From: Bacteroidota bacterium
Lineage (GTDB): Bacteria; Bacteroidota; Bacteroidia; CAMBQF01
DNA length: 8,746 nt
Reading direction: 5' to 3'
NCBI GenBank assembly: GCA_027483285.1
Contig: JAIXUZ010000077.1
Span: 1 to 8,746 of the forward strand
The position numbers and the translations under genes are program-made. The notes beneath the pieces were generated by a model, which saw only the letters and a program-made list of their open reading frames with translations, ran no database searches and had not been told where the DNA came from. Shown one piece after another: positions 1 through 6,683 of this stretch. How positions within the stretch are numbered: the first letter of the stretch is position 1; every line of letters starts with the position of its first letter.

Positions 1-408
1 AATTTGGGTATGTTTACTGAAGCCTATACATTCTTTCAGCAGGCGGTAAAACTGACGCCTTATTACCCCGATTTTAAAAACAAGCTAGCCACAATTGCCC
101 TTGCGCTTGATAAAAAAGACGAAGCAAAGAGGCTGTTTGAAGACCTGATAGTAGAAAACCCGGGGTTTGCACCTGCCTACACCAACCTCGGCTTTATTTA
201 CCTACAAGCTGGCAACGATGCCAAGGCCGAAACCCTATACGACCAGGCCTTGGCTTTAGACCCTGATTATGAGCAGGCACTGTTAAATAAGGCAGGGTTA
301 TACTTCTACCGCAACCAAGCGACAAAAGCAAAGCCGTATTTGCAGCGTGCGCTAAAGCTAAACCCCAACAACAGTAGGGTAAAAGATATGCTTAAGGCTG
401 CGGTGTAG
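1..408 (+). CDS. Tetratricopeptide-repeat protein, C-terminal fragment (5' end outside window)
   Basis: The frame is open from the first base, reading N-L-G-M-F, so the gene starts upstream of the window; the TTG at 4 and the ATG at 10 both fall inside a repeat and are not credible starts. The 135 visible residues form about four TPR units: a partial one ending near residue 20 (QQAVKLTP), one around 24-55 (ending FEDLIVENPG), a textbook one around 56-89 (AYTNLGFIYLQAG then YDQALALDPDY), and one around 90-124 (ending LQRALKLNPNN). The TPR pattern of small residues and aromatic positions with a closing Pro is clear. TPR arrays are protein-interaction scaffolds; the partner cannot be deduced. 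No signal peptide or catalytic domain is visible in this part. The gene ends with TAG and is followed by a separate promoter, so it is probably not part of the downstream glycan operon. The fold is near certain; the function is unknown. Confidence 0.9.
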   Translation, partial: NLGMFTEAYTFFQQAVKLTPYYPDFKNKLATIALALDKKDEAKRLFEDLIVENPGFAPAYTNLGFIYLQAGNDAKAETLYDQALALDPDYEQALLNKAGLYFYRNQATKAKPYLQRALKLNPNNSRVKDMLKAAV

Positions 409-438
409 AGGAACAACCAGCATTCACTTCATTTTTAT

Positions 439-446
439 TATATTTG
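439..446 (+). promoter_or_regulatory. Probable Bacteroidota -7 promoter box (TATATTTG) for the glycan operon
   Basis: TATATTTG matches the Bacteroidota -7 consensus TAnnTTTG at every fixed position. It sits in the only sizeable gap (409-462) before the five-gene operon. A start of transcription a few bases downstream, about 450-454, would leave a leader of roughly ten bases before the ATG at 463 and would exclude the ATG at 448. I see no convincing TTG -33 element at the usual distance, so this rests on the -7 box and its position alone. Confidence 0.5.
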
Positions 447-462
447 CATGGCAATTACAGGT

Positions 463-1080
463 ATGATAACAATTATAAACTATGGTATGGGTAATCTAGG
501 TTCTATTGCAAATATGCTTAAGCGTATTGGGCACGATAGCCTTATTACCAGCAAACCTGAAGATATTGAGAAGGCTACCAAGTTAATTTTACCTGGGGTT
601 GGTGCTTTTGATAATGGTATGCAAAGTTTTAACAATCTCGGCTTTTCATCAATACTAAATAAAAAAGTGTTGGAAGAAAAAGTACCAATTTTAGGCATTT
701 GCTTGGGTATGCAACTTATGACCAAGGGAAGTAATGAAGGTAAAGAAGCCGGTTTGGGCTGGATAAAAGGCAGGTTTGAAAAATTTGCCTTTGGAGAGGA
801 TATGAAAATGTATAAAGTACCGCACATGGGTTGGAATAAGCTTGAACAGGTAAAGCAATCTAATTTACTTGAAGGCTATGAGGAAACTCCCCGCTTTTAC
901 TTTGTACACAGTTATTATTTTAAACCCGGCAACCAGGCCGATGTTTTAGGCACTACATCATACGGAATAGAATATGCTTCGGCTTTTGAGCACGAGAATA
1001 TACTTGGGGTTCAGTTTCACCCCGAAAAGAGCCATAAGTTTGGTATGAACCTTTTGAAAAATTTTGCAGAGAAATACTAA
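463..1080 (+). CDS. hisH: HisH-type glutamine amidotransferase subunit of a sugar-amidination system
   Basis: This is a class I (triad) glutaminase of about 205 residues, the normal HisH length. It hydrolyses glutamine and hands the ammonia to a HisF-type partner in the cytoplasm. Visible motifs, numbered from the ATG at 463, are the N-terminal MITIINYGMGNLGSI, the oxyanion-strand PGVGAF near 44-49, the nucleophile elbow GICLGMQ with Cys80, HMGWN near 121-125, FVHSYY near 147-152, and GVQFHPEKSH with catalytic His186 and Glu188. The start at 463 is preferred because HisH proteins begin directly with this strand. An ATG at 448 in the same frame would add MAITG, but it lies within two bases of the -7 box. 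The stop codon overlaps the next ATG by one base (TAATG), so the HisF partner is translationally coupled. Since the next-but-one gene is a sugar amidotransferase and no other his genes are present, I infer a role in making an acetamidino sugar (HisH2-like) and not histidine. Confidence 0.9.
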   Translation: MITIINYGMGNLGSIANMLKRIGHDSLITSKPEDIEKATKLILPGVGAFDNGMQSFNNLGFSSILNKKVLEEKVPILGICLGMQLMTKGSNEGKEAGLGWIKGRFEKFAFGEDMKMYKVPHMGWNKLEQVKQSNLLEGYEETPRFYFVHSYYFKPGNQADVLGTTSYGIEYASAFEHENILGVQFHPEKSHKFGMNLLKNFAEKY

Positions 1081-1841
1081 TGTTTGAAAAAAGGATAATA
1101 CCGGTTTTATTGTGCGACAAGATGGATAGCCTGGTAAAAACCATCAGGTTTAAAGACCCGGTATATGTTGGCGACCCTAATAATGCAGTTAAAATATTTA
1201 ATGATAAAGAGGTAGACGAATTAATATTTCTTGATATATCGGCCACCCGCGAAAAACGCGGCCCTAACCTGGCCTATATTGAAGAAATAGCTTCGGAATG
1301 TTTTATGCCTTTGTGCTACGGGGGTGGAATTGGAACGCTTGAAGACATCTCAAACGTAATAAAAACAGGGGTAGAGAAAATTGCCATAAACACAGCCACC
1401 TATACCGAGCCTGACTTAATACGGAAAGCTGCCGATAAGTTTGGAAGCTCTACCATAGTTGCCTCTATTGATGTAAAAAAAGACTTATTTGGAAGCTACC
1501 ACGTGCATATTGAAGCAGGCAAGAAAAGTATAAAAATAAACCCGGTAACTTATGCTCAAAAAATGGCGCAGGAAGGGGCCGGAGAGATATTGATAAACGC
1601 AATAGACCGTGATGGCACCATGGCAGGCTTTGACCTTAAGCTTATAGAAAGCGTTTGCCATGCAGTTGATGTACCTGTAATTGCCTGTGGTGGTGCAGGT
1701 AAACCCGAAGACTTTAAACAGGCTTTTGAAAAAGGCGCATCGGCGGCGGCAGCAGGGGCCATGTTTGTATTTACCGGTAAGCATAGGGCGGTACTAATAA
1801 ATTATTTATCTAAACACGATTTTGCATATATAAATGGTTAA
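1080..1841 (+). CDS. hisF: HisF-type cyclase-like subunit (HisF2), ammonia-channel partner for sugar amidination
   Basis: This is a 253-residue (beta/alpha)8 barrel of the HisF family, full length. Landmarks are KRIIPVLL at 4-11, VGDP near 30-33, ELIFLDIS at 47-54, the phosphate loop YGGGIGT at 80-86, ASIDVKK at 128-134, AIDRDGT at 174-180, and the second phosphate loop IACGGAG at 201-207. True HisF uses two aspartates, Asp11 and Asp130 in the Thermotoga enzyme. Here the second is kept (Asp131) but the first is Leu11, in an ungapped N-terminal alignment. From memory this RIIPVLL start is typical of the HisF2 proteins that accompany WbpG. The barrel would then serve as an ammonia conduit between the HisH partner and the amidotransferase without making imidazole glycerol phosphate. 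The gene overlaps the upstream stop by one base and overlaps the next start by eight bases, which suggests equal production of all three subunits. Family assignment is firm; the specialised role is inferred from context and the lost Asp. Confidence 0.9.
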   Translation: MFEKRIIPVLLCDKMDSLVKTIRFKDPVYVGDPNNAVKIFNDKEVDELIFLDISATREKRGPNLAYIEEIASECFMPLCYGGGIGTLEDISNVIKTGVEKIAINTATYTEPDLIRKAADKFGSSTIVASIDVKKDLFGSYHVHIEAGKKSIKINPVTYAQKMAQEGAGEILINAIDRDGTMAGFDLKLIESVCHAVDVPVIACGGAGKPEDFKQAFEKGASAAAAGAMFVFTGKHRAVLINYLSKHDFAYING

Positions 1842-2973
1842 CGCAGCAGCTAACAGGCCTTTTCAAGAATGTACAAAATGCATTTTGGATACCAATGATT
1901 ATCCGGATATGCACTTTGACAGTAATGGCGTATGCGAAATTTGCAACATATATGACGACCTGGCCAAACGTACCCTTTTTAAGGACGGGGCCGGCAAAGC
2001 AAAATTAGAACAATTGATTGCCGATATTAAAGAAGCCGGCAAGGGAAAAGAATACGATTGCATTGTAGGTATTAGTGGAGGAGTTGATAGTACATATGTA
2101 GCCTGGCTAAGCAAGCAATGGGGGTTAAGGCCTTTGGTATTGCATGTTGATAATGGCTGGAATGCAGAATTGGCCGTGATGAACATAGAAAACATTGTGA
2201 AAAAACTGGGTTATGATTTATATACCTATGTACTTAACTGGAACCAGATAAAAGACCTGCAACTGGCTTTTATGAAAGCATCGGTTATTGATATTGACTT
2301 GCCATTTGACAATGCTTTTATGGCTGTTTTGTATCAGTTAGCGGCAAAGCATAAAATAAAATATATCCTATCGGGCCATAATACCGAAACAGAAGGCTAC
2401 CTACCCCCAAACTGGGTACATAATAAACTGGATACAATAAACATACGCGATATACATAAGCATTATGGTACAGAAAGTATCAAAGGCTTTCCAATGATTG
2501 GAATTATACGCATGTGGTATTATAAAAAAATTAAAAAGATAGAAATGGCAACCCCGTTAAACTTTATTGATTACAATAAAGACGAGGTTAAAAAATTTAT
2601 TATTAATGAACTGGAGTGGAGAGATTACGGTGGGAAGCATTACGAAAATATATTTACCCGTTTTTACCAAGGCTATATTTTACTTGAAAAATTTGGAGTA
2701 AATAAGCGTAAGTCGCACTTAGCTACATTAATATGCTCAGGCCAAATAACAAAAGAGCAGGCAATAGAAGAAAATAAAAAGCCTGTATACGATGCGGAGT
2801 TATTAAAAATTGACAAAGACTACTTTTTAAAAAAATTCAGGCTGTCTGAAGAAGAATTTAACAAAATGATGGCTATGCCTCCAAAAGCCCATACCGATTT
2901 CAAATCGTATATGAATATTTATAAGAAATTAAGGCCGGCGTATCGTATTTTTAAAAAACTAATAGGCAAATAA
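1834..2973 (+). CDS. N-acetyl sugar amidotransferase, WbpG/PseA family (PP-loop ATPase)
   Basis: The 379-residue protein has the hallmarks of the N-acetyl sugar amidotransferases known from Pseudomonas O-antigen (WbpG) and Campylobacter flagellin glycan (PseA) pathways. These adenylate an acetamido group on an activated sugar and replace the oxygen with ammonia, giving an acetamidino group. An N-terminal pair of CxxC motifs (Cys13/Cys16 and Cys34/Cys37) probably binds zinc. The ATP-binding PP-loop SGGVDS is at 81-86, HVDNGW at 104-109, and SGHNTE at 180-185. The C-terminal part is basic and helical. The start overlaps the HisF-like gene by eight bases (ATGGTTAA), with no Shine-Dalgarno, so it is likely translated by coupling. 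HisH and HisF directly upstream supply the ammonia, matching known loci of this family. The exact sugar (a diacetamido-uronic acid, a nonulosonic acid or another) cannot be told from this protein alone, and no nonulosonate or 3-amino-uronate synthesis genes lie in the window. Confidence 0.9.
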   Translation: MVNAAANRPFQECTKCILDTNDYPDMHFDSNGVCEICNIYDDLAKRTLFKDGAGKAKLEQLIADIKEAGKGKEYDCIVGISGGVDSTYVAWLSKQWGLRPLVLHVDNGWNAELAVMNIENIVKKLGYDLYTYVLNWNQIKDLQLAFMKASVIDIDLPFDNAFMAVLYQLAAKHKIKYILSGHNTETEGYLPPNWVHNKLDTINIRDIHKHYGTESIKGFPMIGIIRMWYYKKIKKIEMATPLNFIDYNKDEVKKFIINELEWRDYGGKHYENIFTRFYQGYILLEKFGVNKRKSHLATLICSGQITKEQAIEENKKPVYDAELLKIDKDYFLKKFRLSEEEFNKMMAMPPKAHTDFKSYMNIYKKLRPAYRIFKKLIGK

Positions 2974-2979
2974 GAACTA

Positions 2980-5583
2980 ATGCAATTAAAAAAAGTACTG
3001 ATATTATCCTATTTTTTTCCGCCATGTAACCTTACCGCATCGCAGCGGGCATTTGGTTGGGCAAAGTATTTAAAAAAATATGGTTATTACCCTATAATTA
3101 TTACACGCAACTGGGATAACCCTATTAGTACGCCAATTGATGTATTAAAGAAAAGCGGCGAAGAAATAAAACACGAAATAACAAGCGATTACGAAGTATA
3201 CTATTTGCCCTACAAAGGCAGTTTACGAGATAGGTTTTTTGTAAAGTATGGCGATAGCAAGTTTGATTTTTTCAGAAGGTTCTTAACCTTTTTTGAGATA
3301 TTTTTTGAAAACTATTCTAATAAATTTATCCCATACAGAAATATATATGATTTTGCAGACCAATACATAACTAAAAACAAAGATGTAGAGCGCATTGTAA
3401 TTACTGCCAATCCCTTTACTTTGTTTAGGTTCGGCTATTTGCTAAACAAAAAATTTAACATTAAATGGCTTGCAGACTATAGAGATGACTGGAATACATC
3501 TGATTTTTTAAAAAACAAAACACTATTTGAAAAAACATTAAATAAAATCCGGTCAAATAGCGAGAAAAAATGGGTAGGCACAGCTGAGCGTATTACAACG
3601 GTATCTGAAGCATACAGTAAAAAAATATCTGACTTTGTAAGTAAGCAAGGCCATGTATTATTAAATGGTTATTTTTCAGAAGACTTCGAAACTATTACTC
3701 GTAGCTACGACACTAAATTCACAGTGGTATATAATGGCTCATTATATACAACCCAACAAATTGAAATATTTCTATCAGCATACAAAAAACTAATAAACAA
3801 TTTAGGTCCTGAAAATGCTAACATAAAAATAGTATTTCCTGGTTTGTTATTTGATAAAATTGAGGCTCTCAGGGTTTCAATTTTTTTAAAGGGGTATGAA
3901 AATTTTTATGAAATCACTCCGAGGATACCTCAAAAACAAGTATTTGAATTACAAGCTAAGTCTCACCTTTTCTTAATGATTGCCCATAAAGGGCTGATAG
4001 GCATACCATCAAGTAAATTATATGAATATATTGGTTTTGGGAAGCCAATTTTAGCTTGCCCATCAGACCATGATATTATAGAAGACACGCTTAAAGACTA
4101 TAATATTGGATATACTTGTCAAACAGAAGAAGCTGTTTACGATAAGCTAAGTGAGTTGTATACTTTATTTGAAAAAGGAGAATACAATAAACTAGTACCG
4201 GACAAATCTTTTCAGCAAAAATTTACACGAGAACACTCAAGTAGTGAAGTAGCAAAAATTTTAGACTCGTTTTATCTTCCCAAATTAACTAACAAAAATG
4301 AAAAACGAGCTTTAATATTAGCTCACGACTTTCCGCCATATACTTCAATTGGAGCTCTTAGGCCGGCTAGTTGGTATAAGTATCTAAATCAAATGGGGGT
4401 GTATCCTGTTGTTATAACGCGAAAATGGGACCAAATAAAACAAACAGCAGTAGATGTTGCAAGGCCATCAATAAGGCAGTATACAACATCTGAACAAAAT
4501 AATAACGGCTCAATTATCAGGGTACATTATAAACCTAACTTTAGAGATAAACTAATTATAAGATATGGCCTAGAACGTTTTAATTTCTTGAGACGTAGCC
4601 TAACACTGTATTTTTCGATAATGAAATTTGCATGGAGAAAAGCTGATAATACTGATATATTCTACAAAACAGCAAAAAAAATAATTTTAGACAATAAAAT
4701 AGACGTAATAATAGCAACAGGAGAACCATTTATATTATTTAAGTATGCATACTTGCTTTCAAAAGAGTTTAATATTGAATGGGTAGCAGACTATAGAGAC
4801 GGATGGACTACAAACTCTGTTAACGTACCTAAAAATATTGTAGAAAAAACTATTAACGCAATATTTGAACGGTATGAAAAAATGTACTTGACAAACGTTT
4901 CCTTAATTACAAATGCCTCTCCTACGTATGCAGTCGATTTTAAAGAGAAATACCCAAACAAAGAAGTGAAAGTCGTTTTTAATGGATATGACGCATTAGA
5001 GAAATCTGAAGAGTATGATTTGATTAAACAATCAGATGATACTTTTACAGTTACTTATGCAGGCATTTTATATCCCTATCATCAATTAGAAATGTTTCTT
5101 GAAGGGTATAAAAATTTTATTGCCGTTTCTAAATGTCAAAACACCATACTTAAATTTTTAGGAATAGAATTTTATCCCGAGCAAAAAATCAGGATTTTAG
5201 GATATGATGCTGAATTAAATAAACACATTATTACAACACCTCGTATACCACACAGTGATGTTTTAATAGAACTACGAAAAGCTAACCTGCTTTTATTGTT
5301 AACAAATGAAAACGCAAAGTCATTACACGCTAAAATTTTTGAATACATGCAATCTAATAGACGTATTCTTTTGGTTAAAAATGATAAAGGGGTATTAGAA
5401 AGTATTATAAATGAATGTAAAGCCGGTGTTGCTTTATCAAGTGCAGAAGATGTAACAAATGAATTATTAAAAGCTTACGAAGAGTTTAAAACCAAAGGGT
5501 ATGTTGAACAACATACGACAAACCTTGAAAAATATAGTCGCAAATACCAAGCTAAGGTACTTGCCGACCTGATACTTGAGTAA
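2980..5583 (+). CDS. Tandem two-domain glycosyltransferase (two GT4-like units in one chain)
   Basis: The 867-residue protein is twice the usual size of a GT-B glycosyltransferase (about 400) and consists of two homologous copies, about residues 4-430 and 441-867. Paired motifs lie 438-440 residues apart: FFPP at 12-15 with DFPP at 450-453, ADYRDDW at 165-171 with ADYRDGW at 603-609, LNGY at 228-231 with FNGY at 667-670, TPRIP at 313-317 and 753-757, and KLYEYIGFGKPIL at 346-358 with KIFEYMQSNRRIL at 785-797. FPP near the N-terminus, ADYRD mid-chain and a late K-x-x-E-Y element are typical of GT4-like enzymes that move sugars from nucleotide donors on the cytoplasmic side. No signal peptide or membrane helix is evident. 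The gene follows the amidotransferase by six bases and precedes the epimerase by two, so it probably acts on the same glycan. It is clearly AT-rich (one sampled 60-base line, 4621-4680, is 27% GC by hand count). The seam at about 4286-4310 carries an out-of-frame ATG that one extra A would bring into frame with copy 2, so two separate genes remain possible. Donor, acceptor and linkage are unknown. Confidence 0.85.
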   Translation: MQLKKVLILSYFFPPCNLTASQRAFGWAKYLKKYGYYPIIITRNWDNPISTPIDVLKKSGEEIKHEITSDYEVYYLPYKGSLRDRFFVKYGDSKFDFFRRFLTFFEIFFENYSNKFIPYRNIYDFADQYITKNKDVERIVITANPFTLFRFGYLLNKKFNIKWLADYRDDWNTSDFLKNKTLFEKTLNKIRSNSEKKWVGTAERITTVSEAYSKKISDFVSKQGHVLLNGYFSEDFETITRSYDTKFTVVYNGSLYTTQQIEIFLSAYKKLINNLGPENANIKIVFPGLLFDKIEALRVSIFLKGYENFYEITPRIPQKQVFELQAKSHLFLMIAHKGLIGIPSSKLYEYIGFGKPILACPSDHDIIEDTLKDYNIGYTCQTEEAVYDKLSELYTLFEKGEYNKLVPDKSFQQKFTREHSSSEVAKILDSFYLPKLTNKNEKRALILAHDFPPYTSIGALRPASWYKYLNQMGVYPVVITRKWDQIKQTAVDVARPSIRQYTTSEQNNNGSIIRVHYKPNFRDKLIIRYGLERFNFLRRSLTLYFSIMKFAWRKADNTDIFYKTAKKIILDNKIDVIIATGEPFILFKYAYLLSKEFNIEWVADYRDGWTTNSVNVPKNIVEKTINAIFERYEKMYLTNVSLITNASPTYAVDFKEKYPNKEVKVVFNGYDALEKSEEYDLIKQSDDTFTVTYAGILYPYHQLEMFLEGYKNFIAVSKCQNTILKFLGIEFYPEQKIRILGYDAELNKHIITTPRIPHSDVLIELRKANLLLLLTNENAKSLHAKIFEYMQSNRRILLVKNDKGVLESIINECKAGVALSSAEDVTNELLKAYEEFKTKGYVEQHTTNLEKYSRKYQAKVLADLILE
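2989..4269 (+). repeat. Internal coding repeat, glycosyltransferase copy 1
   Basis: This is the first of two diverged homologous units within one gene (residues 4-430). It pairs with 4300-5580. Conservation is seen at protein level only; the DNA has drifted, so this is an old duplication or a joining of paralogues and not a fresh repeat. This copy has PPCNLTASQR at 14-23, where copy 2 has a Gly at the matching place, and it keeps the full GIPSSKLYEY...GKPIL donor-side element. Confidence 0.85.
4300..5580 (+). repeat. Internal coding repeat, glycosyltransferase copy 2
   Basis: This is the second homologous unit (residues 441-867), colinear with copy 1 with only one or two residues of net insertion. 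It keeps a Gly in the N-terminal loop (Gly458 in PPYTSIGALR). Its C-terminal element is altered: KSLHAKIFEYMQSNRRIL replaces copy 1's G-P-S-K and G-K-P pattern, although Lys785 and Glu788 are retained. Confidence 0.85.
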
Positions 5584-5585
5584 TA

Positions 5586-6683
5586 ATGAAAAAGAAGATA
5601 CTAACCTGTGTTGGCACCCGACCAAACTTTATAAAAATTACCCGTTTGGGTAAGCTGTTTGCAGGACATAACGATATTGAATTTAAAGTACTGCATACAG
5701 GCCAGCACTTTGATGCCAACATGAGTGAGATATTCTTTAACCAGTTGGGCATTTCTAAACCCGATTACTTTTTCAACCTTACTACCGGCCTTAGTCAGTT
5801 ATCTGTTATAGCCGAGATTATACATAAAGCAGAACAGGTAATCCTTGAATACAAACCCGATCTAGTTATGGTACCGGGCGATGTGAATTCATCGTTAGCT
5901 TGCGCCCTTGTTGCATCGCGCCACAACATACCCGTTGCTCATATTGAAAGTGGCCTTCGCAGTTTTGATAAAACAATGCCCGAAGAAGTAAACCGTATTT
6001 TAATTGACGATATGGCCGACTTGTTTTTTGTAACAGAAGAAAGCGGCACCAAACATTTATTATCTGAAGGAAAAGACGAAAGCAAAATTATTTTTACGGG
6101 CAACACCATGATAGACTCCTTGGTGAGCTTTATGCCTAACATAGAAGCATCGGGTATTAAAGAAAAGCTGGGTGTGGAAAGCGGAGAGTACATCCTGCTT
6201 ACCTTCCACCGCCCCGGTAATGTTGACGACCCAGAAAGCTTAAGTGATTTGGTTGACGTACTGAATGTAATTGCAACCTATAAAAAAGCTGTTTTCCCAA
6301 TACACCCTCGCACGGTTAAAAACCTGGAGAAGTTTGGGCTTGACAGTAAATTATCTCCTAACATTATTCTTACCGACCCACAAGGGTACATAGAGTTTTT
6401 ATCGCTGATAAAAGGAGCATGGTGTGTTATTACTGATAGCGGCGGAGTACAGGAGGAAACAACCTACCTGCAAGTGCCCTGCATAACCATACGCCCTAAT
6501 ACAGAGCGCCCTGTTACGGTAGATTTAGGGTCGAACACCATGGCTGATAACAGCGTAGGTACCATCACCTGCATACTCGACGAGATAAAATCGGGCAACT
6601 ACAAAAAAGGGCAGATACCGCCACTATGGGATGGTAAATCGTCGGAACGTATTGTAGAGGCTTGCCTTAAATACCTGGCTTAG
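5586..6683 (+). CDS. wecB: Non-hydrolysing UDP-N-acetylhexosamine 2-epimerase (WecB family)
   Basis: This 365-residue GT-B-fold epimerase inverts C2 of a UDP-2-acetamido sugar (in WecB, UDP-GlcNAc to UDP-ManNAc). Motifs in order: VGTRPNFIK at 9-17, LHTGQHFD at 36-43, PGDVNSS at 97-103, AHIESGLRS at 118-126, MPEEVNR at 131-137, TFHRPGNVD at 206-214, IHPRT at 239-243 and DSGGVQEE at 284-291. Catalytic positions matching E. coli WecB Asp95, Glu117, Glu131 and His213 appear present as Asp99, Glu121, Glu133/134 and His208. The first motif is GTRPN where E. coli WecB has GTRPE. With PGDVNSS and TFHRPGNVD this places it in a common variant branch, unlike WbpI, which I recall as GARPQFIK. The substrate is therefore uncertain: UDP-GlcNAc is the default, but a modified UDP-sugar is possible given the amidotransferase nearby. 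It starts two bases after the glycosyltransferase stop. Its end overlaps the convergent peptidase gene by 17 bases. Confidence 0.9.
   Translation: MKKKILTCVGTRPNFIKITRLGKLFAGHNDIEFKVLHTGQHFDANMSEIFFNQLGISKPDYFFNLTTGLSQLSVIAEIIHKAEQVILEYKPDLVMVPGDVNSSLACALVASRHNIPVAHIESGLRSFDKTMPEEVNRILIDDMADLFFVTEESGTKHLLSEGKDESKIIFTGNTMIDSLVSFMPNIEASGIKEKLGVESGEYILLTFHRPGNVDDPESLSDLVDVLNVIATYKKAVFPIHPRTVKNLEKFGLDSKLSPNIILTDPQGYIEFLSLIKGAWCVITDSGGVQEETTYLQVPCITIRPNTERPVTVDLGSNTMADNSVGTITCILDEIKSGNYKKGQIPPLWDGKSSERIVEACLKYLA

Larger units (their letters stand above)
463..6683 (+). other. Five-gene acetamidino-sugar glycan operon
   Basis: The genes are hisH-like, hisF-like, amidotransferase, tandem glycosyltransferase and 2-epimerase, all on the same strand. 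Junctions are -1, -8, +6 and +2 bases. A promoter box precedes the first gene and a convergent gene closes the cluster, so these five are probably the whole transcript. No sugar dehydrogenase, aminotransferase, acetyltransferase, flippase or polymerase is present, so precursor supply and export must be encoded elsewhere. Confidence 0.75.

Noticed and set aside
409..438. Terminator for the TPR gene or a -33 promoter element
   Set aside because: No inverted repeat with a T run is visible, and no TTG lies at the expected spacing from the -7 box.
448..462. Earlier in-frame ATG for the HisH-like gene
   Set aside because: It adds a non-conserved MAITG and lies almost against the -7 promoter box; the conserved N-terminus starts at 463. 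It remains possible if transcription starts further upstream.
480..1246. Minus-strand open frames opposite the hisH and hisF genes
   Set aside because: Their translations show no recognisable domains, and they lie opposite strongly conserved genes; they are frame shadows.
463..1841. Histidine biosynthesis genes hisH and hisF in the strict sense
   Set aside because: No other his genes are adjacent, the HisF copy lacks Asp11, and both are coupled to a sugar amidotransferase.
4298..4315. Separate small ORF starting at the out-of-frame ATG
   Set aside because: It ends after five codons; it is meaningful only as a trace of a former start codon.
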